Shown here one piece after another: positions 16,611 to 25,071 of a stretch of DNA of 64,000 bases (the first letter of the stretch is position 1; every line of letters starts with the position of its first letter). The translations under genes were made by a program, and so were the position numbers. Source of the DNA: Microbispora corallina (GTDB taxonomy: Bacteria > Actinomycetota > Actinomycetes > Streptosporangiales > Streptosporangiaceae); contig NZ_BOOC01000026.1 in NCBI RefSeq assembly GCF_016863035.1, positions 21,569-85,568 of the forward strand, written 5' to 3'. Under the pieces are notes generated by a model that was given only the letters and a program-made list of their open reading frames with translations, searched no databases and was not told the DNA's origin.

Positions 16611-17474
16611 ATGATCGTGGTCGGGGTCGACGGCTCGCGCGCCGGAGTGGAGGCCGCCGCGTGGGCCGCACGGGAGGCGGCGCTGCGGCACGCGCCGCTC
16701 CGGATCGTGCACGCCATACCGGACTGGGCGTGCCGGACGGCGGGGAAGGGCCCGTACGCCGAGGTGGCGGAGTGGATGCGGTCGGGGGCAGAGCAGGTGC
16801 TCGCGGGCGCGGCCGAGCGGGCGGAGGCCGAGGCGCCGCACGTGGAGACGGCCACGGCGATCCTGCCCGGCGACCCCCGCTCCGCGCTGATCGCCGAGGC
16901 CGCCGGGGCCGCGCTGCTGGTGGTCGGCAACCACGGGCTCGGCGGCTTCCGCGGCCTGCTGGTCGGCTCCGTCGCGCACGGCGTGGCGGGCCACGCGCCC
17001 TGCGACGTCGTGGTCGTCAGGACGGCGCCCGGCGAGCCGGGCGGGGAGGTCGTGGCCGGGGTCGACGGATCACCCGCCGGCGGGAGGTCGCTGGAGTTCG
17101 CCTTCGCGGAGGCGGCCCTTCGGCACGCGCCCCTGCGGGCCGTCCACGCGTGGAACCCGTTCGAGGGGCCGCTGCCGGGCGGGCCCCGCGACGAGGAGGG
17201 GGAGGCGCGGCTGTTGCGGGAGGCGCTGGAGGGGCCGCGGGCCCGGCATCCGGACGTGGCGGTGACCGAGGAGGTCGTCCGCGGGCACCCCGTGGACGCG
17301 CTGCTGCGGGCGTCCGAGGGCGCCGACCTGCTCGTCGTCGGCTCGCGGGGGCACGGGGCCTTCGCCGGGCTGGTCCTCGGCGCGGTCACCCAGCCGCTCC
17401 TGCACCACGCGACCTGCCCCCTGGCCGTCGTGCGCCCGGCTGCCCCGGACACTCCCGAGGCCGAGGACCGCTAG
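16611..17474 (+). CDS. Tandem universal stress protein (UspA family)
   Basis: A 287-residue protein with two Usp domains, about 1-143 and 146-287. Each begins with a VGVDGS-type strand. Each ends with the ATP-binding pattern: GNHGLGGFRGLLVGSVAH in the first and GSRGHGAFAGLVLGAVTQ in the second. Two-domain Usps bind ATP and are induced by starvation, hypoxia or redox stress in actinomycetes. GGGGGA precedes the ATG. Confidence 0.9.
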   Translation: MIVVGVDGSRAGVEAAAWAAREAALRHAPLRIVHAIPDWACRTAGKGPYAEVAEWMRSGAEQVLAGAAERAEAEAPHVETATAILPGDPRSALIAEAAGAALLVVGNHGLGGFRGLLVGSVAHGVAGHAPCDVVVVRTAPGEPGGEVVAGVDGSPAGGRSLEFAFAEAALRHAPLRAVHAWNPFEGPLPGGPRDEEGEARLLREALEGPRARHPDVAVTEEVVRGHPVDALLRASEGADLLVVGSRGHGAFAGLVLGAVTQPLLHHATCPLAVVRPAAPDTPEAEDR

Positions 17475-17502
17475 CGTCGCCGTACCCTCGGGCGGCGGCC
17501 GC

Positions 17503-18366
17503 TCAGGGGTGGACGAGCTCCAGGACCGCGATGCCGGCGACGACGGTGACGCCCGCCGCGACCCGCCGGCCGCCGAACGGCTCGCGGAGCACCAGCGCGC
17601 CGATCACGGCCGCGATGACGATGCTCGTCTCACGCAGGGCCGCGACCGTGGCCAGGTCGCCGTGCGCCTGGGCCCACACCACCAGCCCGTACGCCAGCAG
17701 GGACAGCACGCCTCCGGTCAGGCCGCGTCCGGCCGCGGGGCGCAGCCGGCGGACGAGGGAGCGGCCGTGCCGCGCCCACGCGACGAGCGGGAGGACCGGC
17801 CCCTGGAGGGCGAAGAGCCAGGCGACGTACCCGACGACGGTTCCCGACTGCCGCACGCCGGTGCCGTCGACGATCGTGTAGGCCGCGATGAGCACCCCGG
17901 TTCCGGCGGCGGCCGCGAGCGCCGGCAGCTGGGCCCGTCCGGGCAGGCCGTCCGCCAGGGCCAGGCCGGCCAGGCCGCACGAGATCACCACGATGCCCGC
18001 GACGTCCTCGGGAGGCAGCGACCGGCCGAGCACGGTCGTCGACGCCAGGGCCACCAGCAGCGGCGACGTGCCGCGCGCGATCGGGTACATCTGCCCGAAG
18101 TCGCCCAGCTGGTAGGCCCGCAGCAGCAGGAACTGGTAGGCCGTCTCAAGCGCGGCCGAGACCGCGATGAACGGCCACGCCGCCGGAGCCGGCAGCGGGG
18201 TGAGGCACACCAGGACGGCGGCGCAGCCGGCCTGGGCGAGGCTGATCAGCGCGAAGCCGGCCAGCTTGTCGGGCACCTCGTGGGCCAGCCCGTTCCAGGC
18301 GGCGTGCAGCACGGCCGCGGCCAGCACCACGATGGGAACGGCGGCCGACGACGCGACCCCGGCCAT
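17503..18366 (-). CDS. EamA/DMT-family transporter
   Basis: A 287-residue membrane protein with about ten hydrophobic helices in two EamA-like halves, of the drug/metabolite transporter superfamily. These usually export amino acids, nucleobases or toxic metabolites; the substrate here cannot be told. It converges on the universal stress protein gene with 28 bp between the stops, and its promoter must lie in the 172 bp before the rbpA stop. Confidence 0.82.
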   Translation of the reverse strand: MAGVASSAAVPIVVLAAAVLHAAWNGLAHEVPDKLAGFALISLAQAGCAAVLVCLTPLPAPAAWPFIAVSAALETAYQFLLLRAYQLGDFGQMYPIARGTSPLLVALASTTVLGRSLPPEDVAGIVVISCGLAGLALADGLPGRAQLPALAAAAGTGVLIAAYTIVDGTGVRQSGTVVGYVAWLFALQGPVLPLVAWARHGRSLVRRLRPAAGRGLTGGVLSLLAYGLVVWAQAHGDLATVAALRETSIVIAAVIGALVLREPFGGRRVAAGVTVVAGIAVLELVHP

Positions 18367-18407
18367 GGCGCTCCCGCTGCTGTCTGGAGACGGGTGTCAC
18401 CCGCTCG

Positions 18408-18454
18408 TCCCCTTCGTCCCGCCAGTCTCCCACATCCCCTTGGTCCCACCGGTC
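18408..18454. repeat. Imperfect 20-bp direct repeat upstream of the EamA gene
   Basis: Two 20-bp copies at 18408-18427 and 18435-18454 differ at 3 positions; each begins TCCCCTT and ends GTC. The 27-bp offset is not a whole number of helical turns. They lie in the leader or promoter region of the transporter gene and may be a protein-binding site or an unstable repeat. Confidence 0.5.
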
Positions 18455-18483
18455 AGTGAGGGGCGGGCGGCCGGAGACAGGAC

Positions 18484-18516
18484 GGCGCCCCCGGCGGGCA
18501 TGCCGCCGGGGGCGCC
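18484..18516. terminator. Strong hairpin downstream of rbpA
   Basis: A perfect 14-bp stem (GGCGCCCCCGGCGG with its complement) closes a 5-base loop. It starts 22 bp beyond the rbpA stop codon. There is no T-tract, which is usual in actinomycetes, so termination or 3'-end protection of rbpA mRNA is inferred. Confidence 0.7.
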
Positions 18517-18538
18517 GATCCGGCTGTCGCCGGGCGTC

Positions 18539-18883
18539 CTACGCGCTCTTGCGCCGCTGCTCCCGCAGGATGGCGAGGCGCTCGTTGAGGACCTCCTCGA
18601 GATCCTCGATGGAGCGCCGCTCCAGGAGCATGTCCCAGTGCGTCCGCGGGGGCTTCGCCTTCTTCTGCTGCGGCTGCTCCGCGTCCACCCGCAGGGCCGG
18701 GCTGCCGCAGCTGCGGCATTCCCACGTCGTGGGGATCTCGGCCTCGACGGCGAGGGGCACGGTGGTGAGATGGCCCTTCGGGCACGTGTAGGACACCTCC
18801 TGGCGCGGCGCCAGGTCGGTGTTGCGGTCGTTCTCGTAGCTGGTCGCGCCGAGCCGGGTACCGCGAAGTGCACGCTCGCCCAT
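18539..18883 (-). CDS. rbpA: RNA polymerase-binding protein RbpA
   Basis: A 114-residue actinobacterial transcription factor that binds the beta subunit and group 1/2 sigma factors and stabilises open complexes. The N-terminal MGERALRGTRLGATSYE tail, the core with Cys pairs (YTCPKGH and WECRSCG) and the C-terminal sigma-interaction helix (THWDMLLERRSIEDLEEVLNE) are all present. AGGAGG precedes the ATG. A SigR-type promoter lies upstream and a strong hairpin downstream. The order rbpA, MFS, GDPD matches the Streptomyces coelicolor arrangement around SCO1421. Confidence 0.96.
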   Translation of the reverse strand: MGERALRGTRLGATSYENDRNTDLAPRQEVSYTCPKGHLTTVPLAVEAEIPTTWECRSCGSPALRVDAEQPQQKKAKPPRTHWDMLLERRSIEDLEEVLNERLAILREQRRKSA

Positions 18884-18937
18884 GTTTCAAGCCTCCTGAG
18901 GTCCCCGCCTTAGAGGGGTTCGTTCGCCACCGCGTAC

Positions 18938-18964
18938 AACGCCTGATACCGTGTGTGGATTCCC
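18938..18964 (-). promoter_or_regulatory. SigR-type promoter of rbpA
   Basis: On the minus strand GGGAAT (18964-18959) is followed by exactly 18 bases and then GTT (18940-18938), the consensus of the thiol-oxidative-stress sigma factor SigR. rbpA is a known SigR target in S. coelicolor. The element lies in the intergenic space about 55 bp before the start codon. Confidence 0.8.
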
Positions 18965-19007
18965 AGCCGAGACCTGATCCAATCGCGCTTTTTCCGTCCC
19001 TGTGGTC

Positions 19008-20357
19008 TCAGATGTGCTGCGGCACCTCGTTCCCCGCCTCGCGAACGGCCCGCGGAAGATTCACGGTCATGAGCAGCGCGAAGCCGACCACGAAGAACAC
19101 GATCAGCGAGACGATCGCGCTGCGGTAGCTGTCGGTGATCTGGAGCGCCAGGGTGAGCGTGAGGGAGCCCAGGAACGCCGAGCCCTTGTCGCTGATCTGG
19201 TAGAGGCTGAAGTACTCCGCCTCCCGGCCCGGCGGGATGACCAGCGAGTACAGCGCCCGCGACAGCGCCTGGGTGCCGCCCAGCACGATCGCGATGAGGA
19301 ACGCGATGGCGTAGAACTGGACGGCCGCGCCCTCCTGCAGGAAGTACGCGACGGCGACCACGGCCGTCCACACGACGAGGCTGGCGAGCACCGTCCGCTT
19401 CATCCCGATGACCACGGCGAGGCGTCCGAGGGCGAGCGCGCCGCCGAACGCCACGAACTGCACCATGAGGATCGAGCTGATCTGGGTGGTCTTGCCCAGC
19501 CCCAGTTCCTGGTCGGCGTACGTCGCGGAGAAGCCGATCACCGTCTGGACGCCGTCGTTGTAGATCAGGTACGCGGCGAGGAACAGCAGCGTGCGGGGGT
19601 AGCGGCGCAGGTCGGCGATGGTCCGCCCGAGCTGGCGGAAGCTGCCGGTGACGGCCCGGCCCGCGGTCGCGTCGTGGGTGGCCACCGGCCGGTTGCGCAG
19701 CCGCAGCATCGGGATGACCGTGAAGGCGGCCCACCACATGCCGGCCGAGGCCAGGCTGACCCGCACGGCCAGGCCCGTCTCGACGGCCCCGGACAGGTAC
19801 AGCACGAGGTTCAGCGCGAGCAGGAGACCGCCGCCGAGGTAGCCGAAGCCCCAGCCCCTGCTGGAGATCGCGTCGCGCTCCTCCACCCCGGAGATCTGGG
19901 GGAGGAACGAGTCGTACACCACGCGGGCCGAGCCGTACACGACGTTGGCGAGCAGGAACAGCGCGCCGCCGAGCGCGTAGCCGCCCCCGGAGACGAAGTA
20001 GAACCCGAGCGTCGCCGCCGCGCCCAGGTAGGCGAGGAACGCCAGGATCTGCTTCTTGCGGCCCGTGTGGTCGGCCAGCGCGCCGACGACCGGCATGATC
20101 ACGATCTGCAGCAGCACCGAGATCGTCACGAGGGCCGTGAAGTACGCCTTCGGCCGCAGGTCGAGCCCGAGGAACGACACGAAGCCGTCCTCGCCGCCGG
20201 CGGCCGTGGTCGCGACCGAGGTCAGGTACGGCCCCAGGAAGACGGTCAGGACCGTCGTCTGGAAGGCCGAGTCGGCCCAGTCGTACCAGTACCAGCCGCG
20301 CTGCTCGCGCCGCCGGGCGGCGGGCGCGGCCTCGTCGACGACCTGGGGGACGGTCAT
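19008..20357 (-). CDS. MFS transporter (UMF1/Atg22-like)
   Basis: A 449-residue permease with about 12 membrane helices. The N-terminal WYWYDWADSAFQTTV is characteristic of the UMF1 (Atg22-related) group, and the segment SRALYSLVIPPGREAEYFSLYQISDKGSAFLG is a family hallmark. Its substrate is unknown; amino-acid efflux is one idea for relatives. It lies 13 bp after the GDPD gene, with AGGAGAG before the ATG, and just upstream of rbpA. The two genes probably form one transcript. Confidence 0.88.
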   Translation of the reverse strand: MTVPQVVDEAAPAARRREQRGWYWYDWADSAFQTTVLTVFLGPYLTSVATTAAGGEDGFVSFLGLDLRPKAYFTALVTISVLLQIVIMPVVGALADHTGRKKQILAFLAYLGAAATLGFYFVSGGGYALGGALFLLANVVYGSARVVYDSFLPQISGVEERDAISSRGWGFGYLGGGLLLALNLVLYLSGAVETGLAVRVSLASAGMWWAAFTVIPMLRLRNRPVATHDATAGRAVTGSFRQLGRTIADLRRYPRTLLFLAAYLIYNDGVQTVIGFSATYADQELGLGKTTQISSILMVQFVAFGGALALGRLAVVIGMKRTVLASLVVWTAVVAVAYFLQEGAAVQFYAIAFLIAIVLGGTQALSRALYSLVIPPGREAEYFSLYQISDKGSAFLGSLTLTLALQITDSYRSAIVSLIVFFVVGFALLMTVNLPRAVREAGNEVPQHI

Positions 20358-20370
20358 GCTCTCTCCTCGC

Positions 20371-21168
20371 CTACGGGGCGGTCGTGCGGGGGTGCCACTG
20401 GCCGCGCGACTCCAGCACGTCGCGCAGGCCGCTGATGTTGTCGGTCATGATCCCGTCGACGCCGAGGTCGAGCAGGTACGCCATGGTGACGGGGTCGTCC
20501 ACGGTCCACACGTGCACCTGCATGCCGATCGCGTGGGCCGTGCGGACGAGCGAGCGGGTGGTCACCCGCATCCCGCGGAAGCCGATCGGCACCTGGGCGC
20601 ACGGCACGCCGGCCCGGGCCAGGCCGGCGAGGAGGCGGCCGTACCCGCCGCTCGCGGCGGCGGTCCGCAGGGCGGCGATGCCGCGCGGGCCGAGCGAGGA
20701 GCACACCTCGCGGCCCACGGCCCGGCGCGCCTGCGCGAGGCGCAGGTCGGAGAACGACGTGAGGCACACCCGGTCGTGGGCGCCGGTGCGGCGGATGGCC
20801 CGGGCCAGCGGCAGGATCGCCGCGGCCTCCTTGACGTCGATGTTGAACCGGACGTCCGGCCAGGTGCCGAGGAGATCCTCGATCAGCGGGATCTCGTCGC
20901 GACCGCCGATCCGCGCCTTGGCGACCTCCCGGTAGGGCAGGTCCGCGATGCGGCCGGAGCGGTCGGTCACCCGGTCGAGCGTGTGGTCGTGGAAGGCCAG
21001 CAGGACGCCGTCGGCGGTCGCGTGCGCGTCGGTCTCCAGGTAGGAGTAGCCGAGCTCGACGGCCCTGGAGAAGGCGGCCATGGTGTTCTCGCGGCCCTCG
21101 GCCGCTCCGCCGCGGTGCGCGAAGGCGAGCGGCCCGGGATGGTCGAGGAACGCGAAACGGCGGTGCAC
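20371..21168 (-). CDS. Glycerophosphodiester phosphodiesterase
   Basis: A 265-residue GDPD-family enzyme that hydrolyses deacylated phospholipids to glycerol 3-phosphate and an alcohol. Active-site features are visible: FAHRGG near residue 19, ENTMAAF near 31, ETDAHATADGVLLAFHD near 44-60 (metal-binding Glu and Asp plus catalytic His), FNIDVKE, and a C-terminal WTVDDP. No signal peptide is evident, so it is probably cytoplasmic. It heads the GDPD-MFS pair upstream of rbpA. Confidence 0.9.
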   Translation of the reverse strand: MHRRFAFLDHPGPLAFAHRGGAAEGRENTMAAFSRAVELGYSYLETDAHATADGVLLAFHDHTLDRVTDRSGRIADLPYREVAKARIGGRDEIPLIEDLLGTWPDVRFNIDVKEAAAILPLARAIRRTGAHDRVCLTSFSDLRLAQARRAVGREVCSSLGPRGIAALRTAAASGGYGRLLAGLARAGVPCAQVPIGFRGMRVTTRSLVRTAHAIGMQVHVWTVDDPVTMAYLLDLGVDGIMTDNISGLRDVLESRGQWHPRTTAP

Positions 21169-21256
21169 GAGCAGGAGTATGCCGGGTGCCGGACCGGGCC
21201 GTCAGCGCGGGGAGGTGAACATTTCAGTCACGGACCTCCCATTTGCGCCCCCGGTC

Positions 21257-23710
21257 TCATCTCTGCCCCTGCAGCAACTGGGTGTCCCCGCCGAGGGCGG
21301 ACTGCGTGGCGGTGTCGACCTGGGACGTGATGTCGATGCCGTTCCTGAGCTGGGTCCACAGCCCGAGGACGGCGGCAGCCTGGGCGACGATGAGCGCCAC
21401 GCCGCTGCCCGCCGTCCCGAGGCGGTAGACCACGGCCACGGGCGTGAGCCGGGAGGCGAGGCCGCCCGGGCGCGTCTGGAGCGTGCGCGCGTCCATGAGC
21501 ACGGCGACGACGGTGAGGACCAGGAAGAGCAGCAGGACGCGGACGAGGGAGCCGCGGACCGGGGCCTGGCCCAGCAGGTTGTTCAGCACGGCGTGGGCCC
21601 CCGTCGCCGCGGCGTACGCGAGGACGGGGACGACGCCCTTGAGGTACCCCCGCCTCCCCGGCAGGCGCCGCCACAGCGCGCCGAGGACGAACCCCGCGAC
21701 CGGCCAGATCAGCAGGCCGCCCACGAGGTCTCCGGCGAGGCCGGCGAACCCGCCGGGGTCGCGGAGCCGGTCCAGCCACCCGTCGTGCCCCCGGCTGTCG
21801 GTGCTCCAGGTGGCCCAGATGATGAAGGCGGCGGCCGGCGCCCCGACGTAGGCGGCGTACCGGGCGGCGAGGCGGGCGTTGACCCACCAGGAGGCGCCCG
21901 GGCCGCGCGCCAGCGCGACGTCCAGCGGGCTCAGGCCGTCCTCGCGGTCGGGGTCGAGGCCGATCTCGCCGCGCAGGCGGCGGATCCGCTTCACGACGGG
22001 GTCGTTCTCGCGCCCGTAGGCGTCGTCGTCGAGGTCCCCGGAGGCCCACCGCTGCCGGAGCCGCCTCTCCCGCGACTCCAGGTCCCGGTACTCCTCCACG
22101 ACCACGGCCAGCCGGCGCCGCGAGACGGCCGGCACCGCGACCTCGCGACGCACGGTCAGGCGCGACAGCAGCGGCAGCGCGGCGAGACCGGCGAGCGCCG
22201 CGAGCGGCAGCGGGAGGCCGGCGTACGTGTTGGGCCACCTGATCGTGCCGACCACGAAGAGGAACACGATGAGCCACCACACCGGCGGCTCCAGGCTGTC
22301 GGAGCGGCGCCCGTGCAGGCGCAGCAGCAGCAACAGCAGGAGCACGATCAGGGGCCAGAGCAGGTACGCCAGGGTGTTCAGCGTGAAGAACGGCGACACG
22401 GCCTCCTGGGGGAGCACCCCCGTGGCGGACCGGGTGGCGACGGCGGTGTGGACGACGAGGCCGGCCGACATCAGCGCGAGGCCGGGGACGGCCCAGCGCA
22501 GGAGGGCACGGACGGCGTCCGGTGTCCTCCCGCCGCCGACCCCGCCGCCGACCCCGCCGCCGACCCCGCCGCCGACCCCGCCGCCGACTCTGGCGGCGCG
22601 GACCGCGATCGCCCAGGCCGCCCCGGTCGCCAGCAGCGCCGCGGAGAGGGCGGGCGCCAGCCGTACGGCGTCCGGCGCGGCGTCGCCCCGCGTCGGCCAC
22701 GCCAGCGCCAGGCCGGCGACGGCGGCCAGCACGAGGCCGGCGCGGCGCGGGCGGGTCCGCGACAGCGGCCAGGCGGCCAGGCACAGCGCCGCCGCGACGG
22801 TGAGCTGGGCCGCCAGGTCGAGCACGCCGAGGACGCCGGCCAGGAAGAACGTGCCGGTGAGCACGCCCGCCAGCAGGATGGTGGCCGTCGCGAGGATCAG
22901 GCCGAGCGCCCCCAGGGTGATCCTGATCAGCCGGCGCTCGCGGGTGTCCCGCGACCGCCGGTAGAGCCTCGCGAGGAGCCCCGCCGGCAGCAGGTACGGC
23001 AGTGCGAAGGCCAGGTACGTCGCGATCGCGCCCGCCGACGGGCCCTGGAGCCGCACCCAGCGCTGGAACGCCGACCTGTCCGACATCCGCAGGGCGATCT
23101 CGACCCGCGGAGGCGTGGCGGCGTCCCGCCAGACGTAGGTCTGACCGGGCAGCGCCGCCGACGGCAGGGGCGCGACCCGCCGTACGGGGAACTCGGGCGC
23201 CCGGAAGGTCACCGCCCGCCAGGTCGCGTGGGCCAGCGCGGGCGGCGGGTCCCCCGCCGAGGGCAGCAGCGCGACGAACCGGGTCCAGCCCGACACCCGG
23301 CTGCCCCACAGGCCCGCCGCCTCGGCGCCCCAGAGGGAGTCGGACACGTCCAGGGCCGTCTCCTCGGTGCTCTGCACGACGACCTCCGCGCCGTCGCCCG
23401 AGATGGTGACCGCGGCCGACGCCGGGCGGCCGCCGGTGAACAGGCAGCCGAAGGCGTCGTCGCCTGACGCGTCGGCGAGCAGACCGGCCGCGCCCGGCCA
23501 GTCGCGCGGGACGCCGATCCGGGTGGTGCTCCTCAGCCGCGTGCTGTCGTACCCGCGCTCGGACACGGCCGCCGACGTCTCCACCCAGGCGTAGCGGGGA
23601 GGCGGCTGGGCGCACCCGGAGCCGTCCGCGGCCGCCGGAGGGAGCCGGAACGCCAGGACGACGAGCACGATTCCCGCAACAGTCCCCGCAACAGCCGCAA
23701 GCCGCCGCAC
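21257..23710 (-). CDS. Large polytopic membrane protein of unknown function
   Basis: An 817-residue protein I do not recognise. It starts with a likely signal sequence or first helix (residues 5-27), followed by about 200 residues of predicted extracytoplasmic domain with few cysteines. Then come roughly 12-14 hydrophobic segments interrupted by a cytoplasmic charged region (YRDLESRERRLRQRW near 530). A GGGV repeat encoded by a 12-bp tandem repeat sits near residues 375-394. The C-terminus contains another helix cluster. No catalytic motif is clear. It precedes the GDPD operon on the same strand after 88 bp. Confidence 0.7.
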   Translation of the reverse strand: MRRLAAVAGTVAGIVLVVLAFRLPPAAADGSGCAQPPPRYAWVETSAAVSERGYDSTRLRSTTRIGVPRDWPGAAGLLADASGDDAFGCLFTGGRPASAAVTISGDGAEVVVQSTEETALDVSDSLWGAEAAGLWGSRVSGWTRFVALLPSAGDPPPALAHATWRAVTFRAPEFPVRRVAPLPSAALPGQTYVWRDAATPPRVEIALRMSDRSAFQRWVRLQGPSAGAIATYLAFALPYLLPAGLLARLYRRSRDTRERRLIRITLGALGLILATATILLAGVLTGTFFLAGVLGVLDLAAQLTVAAALCLAAWPLSRTRPRRAGLVLAAVAGLALAWPTRGDAAPDAVRLAPALSAALLATGAAWAIAVRAARVGGGVGGGVGGGVGGGVGGGRTPDAVRALLRWAVPGLALMSAGLVVHTAVATRSATGVLPQEAVSPFFTLNTLAYLLWPLIVLLLLLLLRLHGRRSDSLEPPVWWLIVFLFVVGTIRWPNTYAGLPLPLAALAGLAALPLLSRLTVRREVAVPAVSRRRLAVVVEEYRDLESRERRLRQRWASGDLDDDAYGRENDPVVKRIRRLRGEIGLDPDREDGLSPLDVALARGPGASWWVNARLAARYAAYVGAPAAAFIIWATWSTDSRGHDGWLDRLRDPGGFAGLAGDLVGGLLIWPVAGFVLGALWRRLPGRRGYLKGVVPVLAYAAATGAHAVLNNLLGQAPVRGSLVRVLLLFLVLTVVAVLMDARTLQTRPGGLASRLTPVAVVYRLGTAGSGVALIVAQAAAVLGLWTQLRNGIDITSQVDTATQSALGGDTQLLQGQR
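22529..22588. repeat. 12-bp tandem repeat, five units, inside a coding region
   Basis: The unit CCCGCCGCCGAC on the plus strand is repeated about five times without change except at the left edge. On the minus strand it codes Gly-Gly-Gly-Val repeats of the large membrane protein. Unit length is a multiple of three, so copy number changes keep the frame. Confidence 0.9.
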
Positions 23711-23808
23711 AACCGACCTCCCCGGAGTCGAACGGTCCCCAAGGATGAGTCGGGCGAAAGTGGCTTTTGGTTACAACGAGTCAGGAGAGCCGTCCGGTGG
23801 CGCGGGCG

Positions 23809-24372
23809 TCACCCCTCCCGCGGCTCCGGCAGGGACGTCCACTCCCGGCGCCGCGCCTCGGCCATCGCGATCGCGGCGGCGACCGCCACGTTCACCGACC
23901 CGACCCGGCCGACCTGCGGGATGTACGCGACCGCGTCGGCCGCCTCCAGCGAGGCGGGGGAGCAGCCGTGGTCCTCGCTCCCCAGCAGCAGGCACACGTC
24001 GCCGTCCAGCTTCGCCTCGTGCAGCGGCGCGGCGTCGCCGGTGAGCTCGACCGCCACCACCCGGAAGCCGTCCTCCCGCGCTGCCCGCACCGCCTCGGCG
24101 ACCGGGACCGGCTCGTGCCACTCGACCAGCCGGTCGGTGCCGAGCGCGATCTTCTGCGCCTTGGGGTTGGTCGGCGGGGTGGCGTTGCCGGCCAGCCAGA
24201 TCGTGTCGGCGCCGAACGCGGCCGCCGTGCGGAAGATCGACCCGATGTTGAACGGGCCCGTCACCGACTCCAGGATCAGCCCGAGGCGGCCCTCGGTGGC
24301 GCGGCGCCAGGTGCGGTTGAGCCGCTTGACGTCGGTCGGCCGCAGCTGCCTGCGGGGGTTCGGGGTGGTCAT
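23809..24372 (-). CDS. TrmH/SpoU-family RNA 2'-O-methyltransferase
   Basis: A 187-residue SPOUT (trefoil-knot) methyltransferase transferring a methyl group from SAM to a ribose 2'-OH of tRNA or rRNA. The three family motifs are clear: NIGSIFRTAAAFGAD near residues 43-57, LLLGSEDHG near 128-136, and IPQVGRVGSVNVAVAAAIAM near 149-168. The N-terminus has the basic RPTDVKRLNRTW segment seen in TrmH-type proteins. It lies 7 bp beyond the stop of the second methyltransferase, suggesting a two-gene RNA-modification operon. Confidence 0.9.
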   Translation of the reverse strand: MTTPNPRRQLRPTDVKRLNRTWRRATEGRLGLILESVTGPFNIGSIFRTAAAFGADTIWLAGNATPPTNPKAQKIALGTDRLVEWHEPVPVAEAVRAAREDGFRVVAVELTGDAAPLHEAKLDGDVCLLLGSEDHGCSPASLEAADAVAYIPQVGRVGSVNVAVAAAIAMAEARRREWTSLPEPREG

Positions 24373-24379
24373 CGCTCGC

Positions 24380-25021
24380 TCACCGTTCTCCGTCGCGCTC
24401 GGGAATGCCGTCGTGGATGCCGTCCCCGGGCGGGGCGTCGACGCGCAGGACCCGGTAGGCGGCGCGTGAGGCGACCCGGGAGGTGGGGTGGCCCTGGTCG
24501 CCGAGCCAGCGCTGGAGCGAGTCGGAGCCGAGGTGCTTCTGCACCACCAGGTAGGCGGAGCCGCCGGGGGCGAGCCTGCCCAGCCAGAGGCTCAGCATCT
24601 CGTGCAGGGCCGTCTTGCCGATCCGGATGGCCGGGTTCGACCAGATGGCGCGGAACCGCACCCCGTCGGGCACCTCGTCCACGTGAACCGGCCTTACTTT
24701 GTCAAGGCCGGCGCTCGCGGCGTTCCGCCCGCACAGCTCCAGCGAACGGCGGTTGACGTCGACGGCCCAGACGGTCGCGCCGGGCGCCCTCGTCGCCATG
24801 GTCAGCGCGATCGGCCCGTAGCCGCAGCCCAGGTCGAGCAGGTCGCCCTCCGCCGGGGGCGCCGGGACCGTCTCCAGCAGCACCCGCGTGCCCGGGTCGA
24901 CCCGCTCGGGGGAGAACACGCCCCGGTCGGTCTCCAGCCGCAGGTGCAGATCCGGGAGGACCAGGCTGACCACACCCGGCCGGCTGGCCGCCTGGGGACG
25001 CTCCTCGAAGTAATGGGCCAC
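24380..25021 (-). CDS. RsmC/RlmG-like class I SAM methyltransferase
   Basis: A 213-residue Rossmann methyltransferase (MTS family). The N-terminal HYFEERP segment and SLVLPDLHLRLETDRGVFSPERVDPGTRVLLE are typical of RsmC-like proteins. Motif I is DLLDLGCGYGPIAL, and the catalytic NPPF-like motif appears as SNPAIRIGK. The likely target is a guanine of 16S or 23S rRNA. The GTG at 25021 gives the family's normal N-terminus; no other start is well supported. It precedes the TrmH-family gene by 7 bp. Confidence 0.82.
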   Translation of the reverse strand: MAHYFEERPQAASRPGVVSLVLPDLHLRLETDRGVFSPERVDPGTRVLLETVPAPPAEGDLLDLGCGYGPIALTMATRAPGATVWAVDVNRRSLELCGRNAASAGLDKVRPVHVDEVPDGVRFRAIWSNPAIRIGKTALHEMLSLWLGRLAPGGSAYLVVQKHLGSDSLQRWLGDQGHPTSRVASRAAYRVLRVDAPPGDGIHDGIPERDGER

Positions 25022-25071
25022 GTGCCCAAACGTACCAACGACGTGGCCCTGTGATCGCCGGGCGGCGGGCG

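Noticed and set aside
22529..22588. Short regular repeats that could suggest a CRISPR array
   Set aside because: Units are 12 bp with no spacers and lie in frame inside a gene; there are no cas genes.
21228..23615. A 795-codon minus-strand frame overlapping the large membrane protein in another frame
   Set aside because: The chosen frame (21257-23710) has a signal sequence and regular membrane helices; the alternative is an Arg/Gly/Pro-rich string.
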